A stretch of 64,000 nt of DNA from Thiomicrorhabdus sp963677355 (GCA_963677355.2 CAXXXQ010000003.1:310001-374000); one strand, 5' to 3'; numbered from the stretch's first letter, positions 17,697 to 27,008 are shown. Numbers and translations are program-made. The notes: generated by a model not told the origin, from the letters alone.

Positions 17697-18193
17697 ATCC
17701 GCAGCAGCAATGTCTTGAGTTTATCCGCGCCAGACGCAGCCTGGTGATTAGCACCCAAGATAATGACGGTCTGCTGGAAACCAGTGTGGTGCCGTTTGTT
17801 GAGTCTGACGGCTGCTTCTATATTTTTGTCAGTGAGCTGGCGAAACATACTCAAAACTTGTTGGCGAAATTGAATCAAAATGAATCTGAACCGCTACAAA
17901 TCAGTGCTTTGATGCTGGCGGACGAGAGTGAAACCGAGCAGTTGTTTGCCCGTGAACGAATCGGTTTTCAACTGAGGGTGGTCGAGGTAGTGCGAGAAGA
18001 GGCTCGTTATGATCCGGTGCTTGCTTTGTTTGCCGAGCGCTTTGGTGATGTGGTTGAGGTGTTAAACGGTTTGCCGGATTTCCACCTGTTTGAGTTAAGC
18101 AGCCAAAACGGTTCTTATGTGCGCGGTTTTGGTCAAGCTTTTGCTTTTCAAGGTTTGCCGGAGACGGGTTTAACCCGTTTGAAAACAAAATAG
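17693..18193 (+). CDS. HugZ-like / pyridoxamine-phosphate-oxidase-fold protein
   Basis: A 166-residue protein with a split-barrel FMN-binding-like fold. The start RRSLVISTQ and the segment FYIFVSELAKHTQNL are typical of the haem-utilisation HugZ subfamily, as is the ARERI basic motif. The family includes haem oxygenase-like and flavin reductase-like members, so the reaction cannot be fixed. It starts inside the end of the esterase gene. A role in haem handling would fit hemH and the cytochrome but is only inference. Confidence 0.78.
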   Translation: MNPQQQCLEFIRARRSLVISTQDNDGLLETSVVPFVESDGCFYIFVSELAKHTQNLLAKLNQNESEPLQISALMLADESETEQLFARERIGFQLRVVEVVREEARYDPVLALFAERFGDVVEVLNGLPDFHLFELSSQNGSYVRGFGQAFAFQGLPETGLTRLKTK

Positions 18194-18215
18194 ATAATTT
18201 AAGGAATTTTGGTTA

Positions 18216-19133
18216 ATGGCTGTAGAGCGACGTTATTTTCGTTACGATGTGATCCTGCCGATGCACATGGAACCGGTTGACCGGTTCGGTAAGCATTTAG
18301 GGGCGGAGCGTCGTCAGCTCATTACTGCCGAAGAAGAAGAGAAGCTCCGAGTACTCAATATACAAATTGAGGATTGGCTTGAAAAAATCTTTGGTGCCAG
18401 CTCCAGCGCTCTTTATGTGTTTTACGCTTTGAACCACCGCCTGAATTTTATGTGGTGGCTGATTGATCATTTGATTGAGTCCACCGACCCGCGTTTGGCG
18501 AATGATTTTAGGTTCCGTTGTAAAGAGGACAAAAAATTCGAACCGCCTAAAAGCCGAAAGGAATCAACCATTGCGCCGTTGATTTTAGGGTTCTATAAGA
18601 CGATTGATTCCTATCTCGAAGAGTTGTTAGGGGTCGTGGATAAAAGTTTGGAAGGGAAAATCTTTATCTACTCCCAGCCTGAAAACGAGTTTTTCGATGA
18701 TAAGGTCTATGTTAAAAATCTCGACGAACTGGCTAAAGAAGGAGTCTTACCGGCCAAAGTGTTAAGGCTGATGATCGATAAGCTCAATCTGCTCGAAATG
18801 GTTCTCGGCCGCTTGAAAACAGCCTTCAGAAAAATTTCCGAATCGGAAGACTGGAATCATTATCAGGTCAATCTCAGTGCCGGCGGCTTCAGTTTTTTGT
18901 CGGAAACGCAAGCTGAGCTGTTTATGCAGATGGATATCTTCATGGAGATAGACAATGAGGTTCTGATCTGTCGAGGAAAAGTGGTTTCACAGACCGCTTC
19001 GGGTGATGATTTGCGGCCTTTTAGAGTCGGAATTCAGTTTGATCTGCTAACCGCAGAGCAAGAACACAAGATTACGCTGTTTGAACAACGTCACGAGCTC
19101 CGCGATGCGATGATGACGGTCGCCGTTCCGTAA
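18216..19133 (+). CDS. PilZ-like protein with a long internal insertion
   Basis: A 305-residue cytoplasmic protein. The N-terminus ERRYFRYD resembles the RxxxR half of a PilZ cyclic-di-GMP site. The NLSAGGFSF segment near residue 225, where D/NxSxxG is expected, resembles the other half, followed by a beta-rich end. About 180 residues, mostly helical and charged, separate the halves, whereas a normal PilZ domain spaces them by about 30. It follows the HugZ-like gene by 22 bases on the same strand. A second protein of the same design lies at 19602-20549. Binding of c-di-GMP is predicted, not shown. Confidence 0.65.
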   Translation: MAVERRYFRYDVILPMHMEPVDRFGKHLGAERRQLITAEEEEKLRVLNIQIEDWLEKIFGASSSALYVFYALNHRLNFMWWLIDHLIESTDPRLANDFRFRCKEDKKFEPPKSRKESTIAPLILGFYKTIDSYLEELLGVVDKSLEGKIFIYSQPENEFFDDKVYVKNLDELAKEGVLPAKVLRLMIDKLNLLEMVLGRLKTAFRKISESEDWNHYQVNLSAGGFSFLSETQAELFMQMDIFMEIDNEVLICRGKVVSQTASGDDLRPFRVGIQFDLLTAEQEHKITLFEQRHELRDAMMTVAVP

Positions 19134-19148
19134 TCCGGCAACCAAGGT

Positions 19149-19577
19149 TCAAGATCGCGGGACTTGCGCTCTGGCAAAGCGAATATTCTGCTGTTTGACC
19201 TGAATGGCATTTTTTAGCCAGTCTGCCAATTTCGGATGCTCGGCAAGTAAAGATTGATGTAATTCAAGCGGGTCGGCAGATTCTTTTCCGTATGCGAAAG
19301 CGGTGATCTCGATTAGTTTATCGATATAGCGGTTCGGAAAGTGCAGTTGAATATCGAAATAACTTACCTTGGTCAGAATGACCGAATCCAGCACATGAAT
19401 CCATTGTGCGGTCGAGAGATTAAATTTGTTCTTCAGGAATTCGCTTGGCCCGTTTAGCCGGTATTCCAGCATCTCCTTTAAACTGGAATAGCGGATCAAA
19501 TCCAATGCGGCTTCCCTGACGGAAAGCGGAAGTGCATCCATAAAAGTTGCATCAATATCATGATTGCTGCCAGGCAT
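19149..19577 (-). CDS. Small conserved protein of unknown function
   Basis: A 142-residue mostly helical soluble protein without signal peptide or recognised motif. It has an acidic N-terminus and several aromatic residues. A good RBS, AAAGGA eight bases upstream of ATG, supports the start. It is 24 bases downstream of the second PilZ-like gene on the same strand, so the two probably form an operon, and it converges with the first PilZ-like gene. The context suggests a partner in c-di-GMP signalling, but the sequence itself gives no function. Confidence 0.6.
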   Translation of the reverse strand: MPGSNHDIDATFMDALPLSVREAALDLIRYSSLKEMLEYRLNGPSEFLKNKFNLSTAQWIHVLDSVILTKVSYFDIQLHFPNRYIDKLIEITAFAYGKESADPLELHQSLLAEHPKLADWLKNAIQVKQQNIRFARAQVPRS

Positions 19578-19601
19578 CAGTCGTGTCCTTTGCTTTAACG
19601 A

Positions 19602-20549
19602 TCAATCAAAAAAAGTGTACTTCATACACTCTTTGACTTCCTGTTTTTGAATCTCTTGCTGAACAAAATTCTGGTCATTGCCGTTTGGAAACTCAAAGTT
19701 AATGGCAATGCGCTCTAAATGTTGATCTTTGATTTCCCGGATGTCGACCACGGTACCTTCAAACTGGATGTATTTACTGCTCTCTTCGAAATATAAAAAA
19801 ACGTTAACTCTCGAGTAGACATCAAACAGTTTCGGCATTAATACGGCAAGGCCGCTAGCACTGATATTGGCCATTTTCAGAGGCCACTCCTGAGGAAAGT
19901 GCTGTATGTAATTGTCATCGTTGATTTGGCGGTGCGCTTCCAGATAAGCTTCAAGCAGTTCAGCCAGATGCAAAATGGTTTGTACCAGCGGAATACGGGA
20001 AAATTTTTCCTGTTTGAACAGTTTCATGGTTTCGTCCAGTTTAAAACCGACCGGTAGATGGCCTTCAACTTGAAAACTGTCTTCGTCGGAGCCGTTGATA
20101 CTGGTGACTAAGGCGTTCAAAAATGCGAGGTATTTATCCTCAATCAGTTTGAAGTACTGAAAGGTTTTGGGCGAGCTCTCTTTGATTTTACTGATGGTGG
20201 TAAAACCGCTAAGTTTTCCTTTGATTTGCATCCAGTAATTCGGATCTTTTTTGGGGTGTTCGCCGTTGGATATTTTTTGCAGGCAGAGCCCGTAAAACTC
20301 GACGTCGGCAATAATTTCATTAACGATCGCGCTAATCAGTTCTTTTTGGTCTTGAATACGCTCAAGCGAGTGAACGGTGGCGAATTTCAGCCCCTCGATA
20401 TTGCCAAGCACAGACTTCGGAAAGTAATTTACACCGGTTGCATAGATCTCTCTCTCTTCAAGCGGAGAGCTAGGGATAACGAAATATCTTAGAGGCATGT
20501 CTACACGGTGGAAGCGTCGTGCATTGCCTTTTCTAAACCATTGGTGCAT
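19602..20549 (-). CDS. PilZ-like protein with a long internal insertion (second copy)
   Basis: A 315-residue cytoplasmic protein related in design to the one at 18216. It begins with ARRFHRVD (RxxxR half), has a helical middle of about 200 residues, and then NISASGLAVL, matching the NxSxxG half near residue 230, followed by a beta-rich end with VVDIREI. The middle parts share only loose similarity by eye, so it is a diverged paralogue. It converges on the first copy with a small gene in between. Whether both bind cyclic di-GMP is untested. Confidence 0.62.
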   Translation of the reverse strand: MHQWFRKGNARRFHRVDMPLRYFVIPSSPLEEREIYATGVNYFPKSVLGNIEGLKFATVHSLERIQDQKELISAIVNEIIADVEFYGLCLQKISNGEHPKKDPNYWMQIKGKLSGFTTISKIKESSPKTFQYFKLIEDKYLAFLNALVTSINGSDEDSFQVEGHLPVGFKLDETMKLFKQEKFSRIPLVQTILHLAELLEAYLEAHRQINDDNYIQHFPQEWPLKMANISASGLAVLMPKLFDVYSRVNVFLYFEESSKYIQFEGTVVDIREIKDQHLERIAINFEFPNGNDQNFVQQEIQKQEVKECMKYTFFD

Positions 20550-20637
20550 TGATCATTTTCTTGTGTTTTTGTGGGATGAATGCAAGAAGTGTTCCCAAAA
20601 TTAAGCAGCACGCAAATTAATGCATGACTTGGGCATT

Positions 20638-20907
20638 TTAAATAATTTGTACCGGAATTGATAGCGGTTTGATAGCTGCGTCAATCCATTGGAATTGCGC
20701 GCCCTTGGATACTTGGTGGCAGTTTGTCGAACAGCTGCCGGTCGAGCAGCTTGCCGAGGTAGCAATTTCTTGAATATGACCCTGCTGCAATAGCGGCTCC
20801 AATAGCCCTATCGCCGCGGCTTCGTCGATGTTGAAATGGTATTGAATATCTTGAAGCGTAACCCGTTGATGCTGTTTGATGTATTTTTTCAGTTCCAGCA
20901 AAATCAT
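20638..20907 (-). CDS. feoC: Ferrous-iron transport protein FeoC-like
   Basis: An 89-residue winged-helix protein with a cysteine-rich loop CSTGSCSTNC near residues 53-62, the hallmark of FeoC regulators that may bind an Fe-S cluster. The start MILLELKKYIKQ at 20907 gives a normal FeoC length; the longer frame upstream overlaps feoB and is rejected. It begins four bases after feoB ends on the same strand. FeoC is thought to modulate FeoB stability or activity. Last gene of the feoABC operon. Confidence 0.85.
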   Translation of the reverse strand: MILLELKKYIKQHQRVTLQDIQYHFNIDEAAAIGLLEPLLQQGHIQEIATSASCSTGSCSTNCHQVSKGAQFQWIDAAIKPLSIPVQII

Positions 20908-20911
20908 CGAA

Positions 20912-23233
20912 TTACCCGGCTTTTCTATATTTTTTTCCGACTCTGGACAGGGTGAAATAAAGCAGCGCAAAGGCACTCAAAATAATTGCCAGCCAGCTGA
21001 GGCTTTGAGCCGGATGCTGTTGATAAGTTGCCAGTTGATAAAAGCCGACTGCCACGCTATAACCTAAGAACATGCTCCAACCGCCGCTGTAAAGCGCCCA
21101 GCGCCAACCCAATTCTTGTTTGATTGCACCAAATGTAGCCACGCAAGGGAAATAAAGCAGAATTAATAACAGGTAGGCGTAAGCCCCGACTTGACCGTCG
21201 AAATACTTAGCCATCTTATCCAGTGTCGATAAGGTGAAGCCTTGATCTTCGGCAATGGCGACCTTGTCGGAAACATCTTCGATAGACTGTAAGCCTAACG
21301 GATCGACTATGCCGCCAAACAGGCCGCTCAGATTTTCCGGTATGGTGTTGACTGCTTCACCCAAGGCGCCAAGCAGATCATAATCCTGCGACGCGACGGT
21401 TTCCACCTCTTCTTGTTGGTACAGCGCATCCAATGAACCTACCACGACCTCTTTAGCCAGCAACCCGGTGAACAGACCGACAGTGGCAGGCCAGTTCTCT
21501 TCCGTGATGCCAAGCGGTTCTACTATTGGGGTGGCGGTTTTGGCGACTGTACTTAATACTGACGTCGGCTGATTTTCGTGGCCGAAAGTGCCGTCTGTTC
21601 CCAGACTATTGAAGAAATTCAACACCAATACCACCAAGACAATGACTTTACCGGCATCAAGAATAAAGCTTTTCATCTTATTACGGGTGTTGAGCAGAAC
21701 ATTCAATACCGCCGGTTTATGGTAGATTGGCAGCTCCATTAACAGAGCCGGCGCTTCACCGGGTAACAATGTTTTTTTCAATAGCAGAGCGGTGATAACC
21801 GCGGCCACAATACCCGCCAAATAAAGTGAAAAGACGATGATGGCGGCGTTGTCACTGAAGAAAGCAGTGGCAAACATGACATAAACGGTCAGTCGGGCGC
21901 TACAGGACATAAAAGGCGTCATCATAATGGTCATGATACGGTCGCGCTGGTCCGGTAAGGTTCTGCTGGCCAGTACCGCCGGGATATTGCATCCGAACCC
22001 GACTACCAGCGGAATAAAGGCTTGACCGGAAAGCCCTAAACGGCGCATCAGATTGTCCATAATCAAGGCGGCACGCTGCATATAGCCGGTCTCTTCCATA
22101 ATGGAAAGCAGCAGAAAGAGTGCGCCGATAACCGGAATAAAGGTGGCGACCACTTGCACACCGCCGCCGATGCCTTGGGCTAAAAAAGCGATGAGCCAGC
22201 TAGGCGCATTCAGGGTTTCCAGTAGCGCGGACGGGCCGTCAACAAATAGGGCTTGGGCACCGAGATCGAAGAAATCGATAAAAGCGTTACCGATGGTAAT
22301 GGAGAGCGCAAACACCAAATACATAATTCCCAGAAAAATCGGCATGCCGAAGATCGGGTGCAAGGTCCAGCGGTCGATCTGATCAGTGGTGTTGCGGGTG
22401 AATTGATCGGTATGCTCTTGGCTGGCATGCGCGGCATCGTGGGCGAATTGGAAGTATAGATCCGCCGAGATCAGGGCTAGATCTTCCTGATAGTGCTTTT
22501 CTAATTTCTGTTTTTCGGCTTCGCAGAAACTGCGCAATTCAAGCGGCGCTTCCTGCGGCGTAATCAACATCTGCAAGGTTTTCCAGCATGAATCGGAATG
22601 TGGATCATCCTGAAGGTCTCGTACTGCATGAACCGATTGGTGCAAAACATCCGGCAGGTCAAAATGCAGATCCGAACGTTTATTCAACATTTCCGGCAGC
22701 AATTGTTTCAGCTGGTCTATGCCTTTATTGTAGTAGGCGGAGATCGGAATAACCGGGCAGCCCAAAGCACTTGATAACTTGTCGATGTCGATTCGCAGGT
22801 TTCGTTCTTTAAGCAGATCCATACGGTTTAAAACGACCACCACCGGTAGCCCCATATGCAATAGTTGCGCGGTTAAGAACAGTTGGCGCTCTAAACTGGT
22901 CGCATCAACCACGTTGAGGATCACATCGGCCGGTTGGCAGGTTAAAAACTGGCTGGCGATACGTTCGTCCAACCCTCGATGCGACGAGTCTTCAAGACTG
23001 TACACGCCGGGTAAATCAATCAGGTGATACTGGTCGTTATTGAGTTTGAAGTAGCCGGATTTTTGCTCTACGGTCACGCCCGGCCAGTTCCCGGTGGTCT
23101 GTTGCGCACCGGTCAGACGGTTGAATAGGGTGGTTTTTCCGCAGTTCGGGTTACCGATCAGGCCGATTTGATAGGCGATCTTGCCGGTTTCGGCTTGCTT
23201 TTTAAATTTGATTTTGGGTTTAATGACGGTCAT
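20912..23233 (-). CDS. feoB: Ferrous-iron transporter FeoB
   Basis: A 773-residue inner-membrane Fe(II) permease. The cytoplasmic N-terminal GTPase has GNPNCGKTTLFN (G1), DLPGVYSL (G3) and NRMD (G4). The polytopic core starts near residue 290 with two Gate-like segments and the conserved FIPLVVGFGCNIPA. It overlaps feoA by four bases and ends four bases before feoC. Iron uptake under anoxic or low-oxygen conditions is the known role. Regulated by Fur through the boxes upstream of feoA. Confidence 0.96.
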   Translation of the reverse strand: MTVIKPKIKFKKQAETGKIAYQIGLIGNPNCGKTTLFNRLTGAQQTTGNWPGVTVEQKSGYFKLNNDQYHLIDLPGVYSLEDSSHRGLDERIASQFLTCQPADVILNVVDATSLERQLFLTAQLLHMGLPVVVVLNRMDLLKERNLRIDIDKLSSALGCPVIPISAYYNKGIDQLKQLLPEMLNKRSDLHFDLPDVLHQSVHAVRDLQDDPHSDSCWKTLQMLITPQEAPLELRSFCEAEKQKLEKHYQEDLALISADLYFQFAHDAAHASQEHTDQFTRNTTDQIDRWTLHPIFGMPIFLGIMYLVFALSITIGNAFIDFFDLGAQALFVDGPSALLETLNAPSWLIAFLAQGIGGGVQVVATFIPVIGALFLLLSIMEETGYMQRAALIMDNLMRRLGLSGQAFIPLVVGFGCNIPAVLASRTLPDQRDRIMTIMMTPFMSCSARLTVYVMFATAFFSDNAAIIVFSLYLAGIVAAVITALLLKKTLLPGEAPALLMELPIYHKPAVLNVLLNTRNKMKSFILDAGKVIVLVVLVLNFFNSLGTDGTFGHENQPTSVLSTVAKTATPIVEPLGITEENWPATVGLFTGLLAKEVVVGSLDALYQQEEVETVASQDYDLLGALGEAVNTIPENLSGLFGGIVDPLGLQSIEDVSDKVAIAEDQGFTLSTLDKMAKYFDGQVGAYAYLLLILLYFPCVATFGAIKQELGWRWALYSGGWSMFLGYSVAVGFYQLATYQQHPAQSLSWLAIILSAFALLYFTLSRVGKKYRKAG

Positions 23234-23472
23234 GCCAGCAGTTCGACTTCAATGTTTTCAGCGATATGTTTGTCTATGGCAAAACGGCTGCCGTCGACAC
23301 AGACAACTAGATTTTGTCCACGGCTCAGAATCATTTCCACAATGCTATGGGTGTGGAAACCGAGATTGACCAAACGTTTTTTGGTTTCCAAATTGCCGTT
23401 CAATCCGACGATCTGGCTGTGCTGGCCATTGAGGCATTGGGAGAGAGGAATACTGTATCTAACTGCTGACAT
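23230..23472 (-). CDS. feoA: Ferrous-iron transport protein FeoA
   Basis: An 80-residue SH3-like cytoplasmic accessory of FeoB, with the family pattern KKRLVNLGFHTHSIVEMI and VDGSRFAIDKHIAENI. Its stop overlaps the feoB start by four bases, indicating a translationally coupled operon. Two Fur-like boxes lie directly upstream. Confidence 0.93.
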   Translation of the reverse strand: MSAVRYSIPLSQCLNGQHSQIVGLNGNLETKKRLVNLGFHTHSIVEMILSRGQNLVVCVDGSRFAIDKHIAENIEVELLA

Positions 23473-23481
23473 CTTAATGAA

Positions 23482-23547
23482 TGATAATGGTTTTTATTTA
23501 GGGGAGCTAGATTATCAGAGCGGGGGTGTAAATGCAAATTATTCTCA
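23482..23547 (-). promoter_or_regulatory. Two Fur-type boxes and promoter upstream of feoA
   Basis: The 15-mer TGCAAATTATTCTCA at 23533-23547 matches the TGATAATNATTATCA Fur core at 11 of 14 defined positions. A second site at 23482-23496 keeps a perfect TGATAAT half. A minus-strand -10-like GATAAT lies between the two boxes with a TTTGCA -35 inside the upstream box. Iron-dependent repression by Fur is inferred. Confidence 0.6.
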
Positions 23548-23632
23548 ATAAAAATTACTTGTGCAAGACCGTGATTTGAATTTATAAGTCTATGTTTTTT
23601 ATAAGAGCTTTCGTATAGGCTTGTTTGCATGT

Positions 23633-23656
23633 CGGGGTAAGATAGGACTTACCCCG
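23633..23656. terminator. Nine-base-pair hairpin downstream of metW
   Basis: CGGGGTAAG / CTTACCCCG with a six-base loop, 32 bases beyond the metW stop. TTTT follows on the plus strand, not on the metW strand, so it may be a processing or weak termination signal. Confidence 0.45.
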
Positions 23657-23687
23657 TTTTAGATTCAACACTGTTGAAAACGGTGTT

Positions 23688-24299
23688 TTATGACTTCTTC
23701 TGTACTTTATACAACGCCACTTCACCTAACAGGTTCGGCGCTATACGCATGCCTAGAGAGGTACGGTGTTCCGCATTGACCACTGTTCGCGCTACGACTT
23801 CCAAACCTTTTTCTTCACAGAGGTCTTCAAAGTCATTGAAAGTACACATATGAATATTAGGTGTATCGTACCAGTGGTAGGGCAGGGTTTCCGTTTCTGG
23901 CATGCGGCCGTTGGTCAGTAGCTGTAAACGCATGCGCCAATAACCGAAGTTAGGGAAAGTAATGATGCACTGCTTACCCACCGCCAGCATATCGTCCAGC
24001 AGCTCGTCGGGTCGGCTGACTACTTGCAATGCCTGAGTCATGATGACGAAATCGAATGAGTCTTCATCAAAGTATTCGCAAATGTCGTGGTTGTTTAAAT
24101 CGCTTTGAATGACGTTGATGTTTTTCTGCACCGCTTGAATGGTCTTCTGCGGATCCAGCTCAAAGCCGTAACCGGTAATGTTATGGGTATCCATCAGGTG
24201 TTTAAGCAGTTGGCCGTCGCCGCAGCCTAAGTCAAGTACGCGACTGTTCGGGGTGATCCAATCGGAAATCAGTTTGAATTCAGGAGAGATATGGTTCAT
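23688..24299 (-). CDS. metW: Methionine biosynthesis protein MetW
   Basis: A 203-residue SAM-dependent methyltransferase-fold protein with the binding motif VLDLGCGDGQLL near residue 20 and the QALQV stretch. It is required with MetX for homoserine acylation in several bacteria. It overlaps metX by four bases and shares its strand, the usual metXW pair. Last gene of the proC-yggT-metX-metW operon. Confidence 0.93.
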   Translation of the reverse strand: MNHISPEFKLISDWITPNSRVLDLGCGDGQLLKHLMDTHNITGYGFELDPQKTIQAVQKNINVIQSDLNNHDICEYFDEDSFDFVIMTQALQVVSRPDELLDDMLAVGKQCIITFPNFGYWRMRLQLLTNGRMPETETLPYHWYDTPNIHMCTFNDFEDLCEEKGLEVVARTVVNAEHRTSLGMRIAPNLLGEVALYKVQKKS

Positions 24300-25450
24300 T
24301 TTTTCGCTCCTGTTTTGTTCGCTTGAATATCTGCATAAACTCGATCCATATAGGTCGAAAAGATTCCTTGATAATGTTCATTTGGCAATAAGAAAGCATC
24401 ATGCCCGTGTTCGGATTGGACTTCGGCATAGCTGACACTGGCATCATTATCCAACAAGGCTTTGACTATCTCGTGTGAACGAGCCGGAGAGAAGCGCCAA
24501 TCGGAAGTAAAGGAGACAACCAGAAACTTCGCGGTGGCTTTCGCCAAGGCTTTGCTGAGATCGTGATCGTAATCCGCCGCCGGGTCGAAATAGTCGAGCG
24601 CCTTGGTCATTAACAGATAAGTATTGGCATCAAAGTTCATTTTGGTTGCAAACTTTTCACCTTGATAGCGCAGATAACTCTCGACCTGAAATTCCACTTC
24701 GTAGTTATATTGCAATTTACCTTCACGCAGTTCGCGGCCGAACTTGCTGCCCATCATGTCGTCGGACAGGTAGGTCAGATGTCCAAGCATTCTTGCTAGA
24801 GACAGGCCTTGTTTGGGTACTGTATTGTGTTCCAGAAAACGGCCTTCATGGAAGTCGGGATCGGACATAATGGCGCGACGCGCCACTTCGTTAAAAGCGA
24901 TATTCTGCGCCGAAAGTTTCGGTGCGGCGGCAATGACCAGCGCATGTTTCAGTTTGTCCGGGTAGTCAATCGCCCACTGCAAGACCTGCATGCCACCCAT
25001 TGAACCGCCAATCAACGCCGCCCACTGCTCTATACCTAGGTGCTTTCGCAGTTCGTTCTGGCTTTGCACCCAGTCTTTACAGGTGACAATCGGAAAATCC
25101 GGTCCGTACACTTTCCCCGTGTCCGGGTTGACCGTGGTCGGTCCGGTGCTGCCGCGGCAGCCGCCTAAATTGTTTGAACAGACGACAAAGAATTTATCGG
25201 TGTCAACCGGCTTGCCTGGGCCGATATAGCCGTCCCACCAGCCGGGTTTGCCGTCCTTGTCAACGCCGGCCACATGGTGATCTCCGCTTAAAGCGTGACA
25301 GACCAAAATGGCGTTGGATTTATCTGCATTTAATTGACCATAGGTTTCATAAATCAATTCATAGCCGGGCAGCACCGCGCCGCTTGTTAATTCAAGCGGG
25401 GTGTTTACTTTGAGGATTTCGGGGGTAGTAACAATCGGGTTTTCACTCAT
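24296..25450 (-). CDS. metX: Homoserine O-acyltransferase
   Basis: A 384-residue alpha/beta-hydrolase enzyme that acylates homoserine as the first committed step of methionine synthesis. It carries ILVCHALSGDHHVAG, the nucleophile serine in GGSMGGMQ near residue 150, and C-terminal aspartate and histidine in SEHGHDAFL. Whether it uses acetyl-CoA or succinyl-CoA cannot be told here; MetX members of gammaproteobacteria use either. It is eight bases downstream of yggT and overlaps metW by four. No SAM riboswitch is seen upstream of this operon. Confidence 0.93.
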   Translation of the reverse strand: MSENPIVTTPEILKVNTPLELTSGAVLPGYELIYETYGQLNADKSNAILVCHALSGDHHVAGVDKDGKPGWWDGYIGPGKPVDTDKFFVVCSNNLGGCRGSTGPTTVNPDTGKVYGPDFPIVTCKDWVQSQNELRKHLGIEQWAALIGGSMGGMQVLQWAIDYPDKLKHALVIAAAPKLSAQNIAFNEVARRAIMSDPDFHEGRFLEHNTVPKQGLSLARMLGHLTYLSDDMMGSKFGRELREGKLQYNYEVEFQVESYLRYQGEKFATKMNFDANTYLLMTKALDYFDPAADYDHDLSKALAKATAKFLVVSFTSDWRFSPARSHEIVKALLDNDASVSYAEVQSEHGHDAFLLPNEHYQGIFSTYMDRVYADIQANKTGAKK

Positions 25451-25458
25451 TTAACTGT

Positions 25459-26037
25459 TTAACCTATCATCTGTTGAGCCAGTTGTGCAATGGAACCCAC
25501 AATCACAATCTGAAAGAGTTTGATCGCAAGAATGGCGACCAGCGGCGATAAATCCAAACCTCCGACCGGAGGGATCAGTTTTTGGAACGGAGCCAGAACG
25601 GGTCTGGTCAGTTGTTCAAAAATAGCGGTGTTAGGATTGTATCCCTGACTGACCCAACTTAGGACCGCTTGAATGATGATCAACCAAAACATCATATCCA
25701 ACAGTTGATTGGCGATTTCCGTTAAAGACGCAATGATGATAAAAGGGATACCGAATGAACGATCGGTTAACCAAGCCACCAAAAGGATAAACAGAGCTTG
25801 AATGGTAATGGCAGTTGCAATGGCCGACCAGTCCCAGCGACTTTTTACCGGTATAAAAGTGTTGTAGGGCGCACAGAGCGGATTGGTGACTTTGGCGATA
25901 AATTTTACCACCGGATGGCGCCAGTCCGCATGGGTAGCCCGCAGCAGAAAGCGTAACATTAAGGCAAAAATAATCAGCCCGGTGATGAATTGCAGTAAAA
26001 ACAGGCCGCCCTGACCGACCGGAGAAGTCAATTCCAT
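25459..26037 (-). CDS. yggT: YggT-family membrane protein
   Basis: A 192-residue integral membrane protein with two repeated YGGT domains, visible as FLLRATHADWRHPVVKFI near the front and the VLSWVSQGYNPNT repeat in the second half. The RPVLAPFQKLIPP motif before the last segment is typical of the family. The exact role is unsettled; it is linked to osmotic tolerance in some reports. Start and proC stop share one base (TAATG), so the two are translationally coupled. Confidence 0.9.
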   Translation of the reverse strand: MELTSPVGQGGLFLLQFITGLIIFALMLRFLLRATHADWRHPVVKFIAKVTNPLCAPYNTFIPVKSRWDWSAIATAITIQALFILLVAWLTDRSFGIPFIIIASLTEIANQLLDMMFWLIIIQAVLSWVSQGYNPNTAIFEQLTRPVLAPFQKLIPPVGGLDLSPLVAILAIKLFQIVIVGSIAQLAQQMIG

Positions 26038-26864
26038 TACGCTTTTCCTCCTAGTTCATCCGCCAGCTCTTCGGCACGATCGTGCGCTGCCTGCATGGCT
26101 TTGCTGACAATTTCTCTGAGATTATCGGCTTCAAAACTTTGTATTGCCCGTTCGGTGGTGCCGTTTGGAGAGGTGACGTTGTGGCGTAAAGTCTGACAAT
26201 CCTGATGGCTTTCCAGAACCATTTTGGCTGCGCCTAAGGCGGTTTGCAGCGTCAACAGATGGGCGGTTTTTTCATCTAGACCAAGTTGTTGTCCCGCCTG
26301 TTCCATCGCTTCCATAAACAGGAAATAATAAGCCGGGCCGCTTCCGGAAAGGGCGGTAACCGAATCCAGTTGCGACTCTTCATTTACCCAAACGGTTAAA
26401 CCGGCCGCGCGCATGATGTGTTCCGCCTGGCTTTTCTGCTCTTCGTTGACGGTGTCATTGGCATAAAGACCAGTTGCGCCAGTTTGAATCAGCGCCGGCG
26501 TATTCGGCATGGTTCTGACGATGGCATTGCTTGCACCCAGCCACTGATCAATCGCACCGCTTCTAATACCGGCCGCTACTGAGATAATAAGCGGTTTTTT
26601 GCTTTGTACGGCGGGTTCTATCGTTAAGCAGACCGATTCCAGGATTTGCGGTTTGACGGCAAGTACCACAATATCGGATTGATTGATCGCTTCGAGATTG
26701 TCGGCAAAACAGGTGATACCGAATCTTTCGGTAACCCGTTGTCGTTGCGCTTCAGTCGGATCGGTGGCAAAAATTTTGTGTTTGTCATAACCGCTGGCAA
26801 TTAAGCCGCCAATCAGGCTTTGAGCCATATTACCGGCTCCAATAAAACAGATAGTAGCATTCAT
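26037..26864 (-). CDS. proC: Pyrroline-5-carboxylate reductase
   Basis: Reduces pyrroline-5-carboxylate to proline with NAD(P)H. The Rossmann start CFIGAGNMAQSLIGGL, the VLAVKPQ motif and the C-terminal dimer/active-site region ALSGSGPAYYF with VTSPNGTTERAI are intact over 275 residues. First gene of a run with yggT, metX and metW; a -10-like TATAAT at 26903-26908 is upstream. Confidence 0.95.
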   Translation of the reverse strand: MNATICFIGAGNMAQSLIGGLIASGYDKHKIFATDPTEAQRQRVTERFGITCFADNLEAINQSDIVVLAVKPQILESVCLTIEPAVQSKKPLIISVAAGIRSGAIDQWLGASNAIVRTMPNTPALIQTGATGLYANDTVNEEQKSQAEHIMRAAGLTVWVNEESQLDSVTALSGSGPAYYFLFMEAMEQAGQQLGLDEKTAHLLTLQTALGAAKMVLESHQDCQTLRHNVTSPNGTTERAIQSFEADNLREIVSKAMQAAHDRAEELADELGGKA

Positions 26865-26921
26865 AATGAATAGAATCTTTTTCCGAAAAACGAGATGGAA
26901 ATATTATAAAGGATAATGCGT

Positions 26922-27003
26922 TAAAAAATACCCCAATCGAATCGGGGGAGAATGGCTGTTGGGCAAGAGAGGAATGAAAAACGCCGCTTTAAAGCGGCGT
27001 TTT
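26922..27003 (-). terminator. Tandem terminators of the multihaem cytochrome gene
   Basis: Proximal hairpin AACGCCGCTTT / AAAGCGGCGTT (26977-27003) is followed on the minus strand by a T-run. A second GC stem CCCC / GGGG (26931-26947) with TATTTTTT follows. Together they separate this gene from proC. Confidence 0.8.
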
Positions 27004-27008
27004 CGGGT

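Noticed and set aside
26865..26976. SAM riboswitch upstream of proC-yggT-metX-metW
   Set aside because: No SAM-II, SAM-I or SAM-IV signature; only a -10-like element and terminators of the neighbouring gene.
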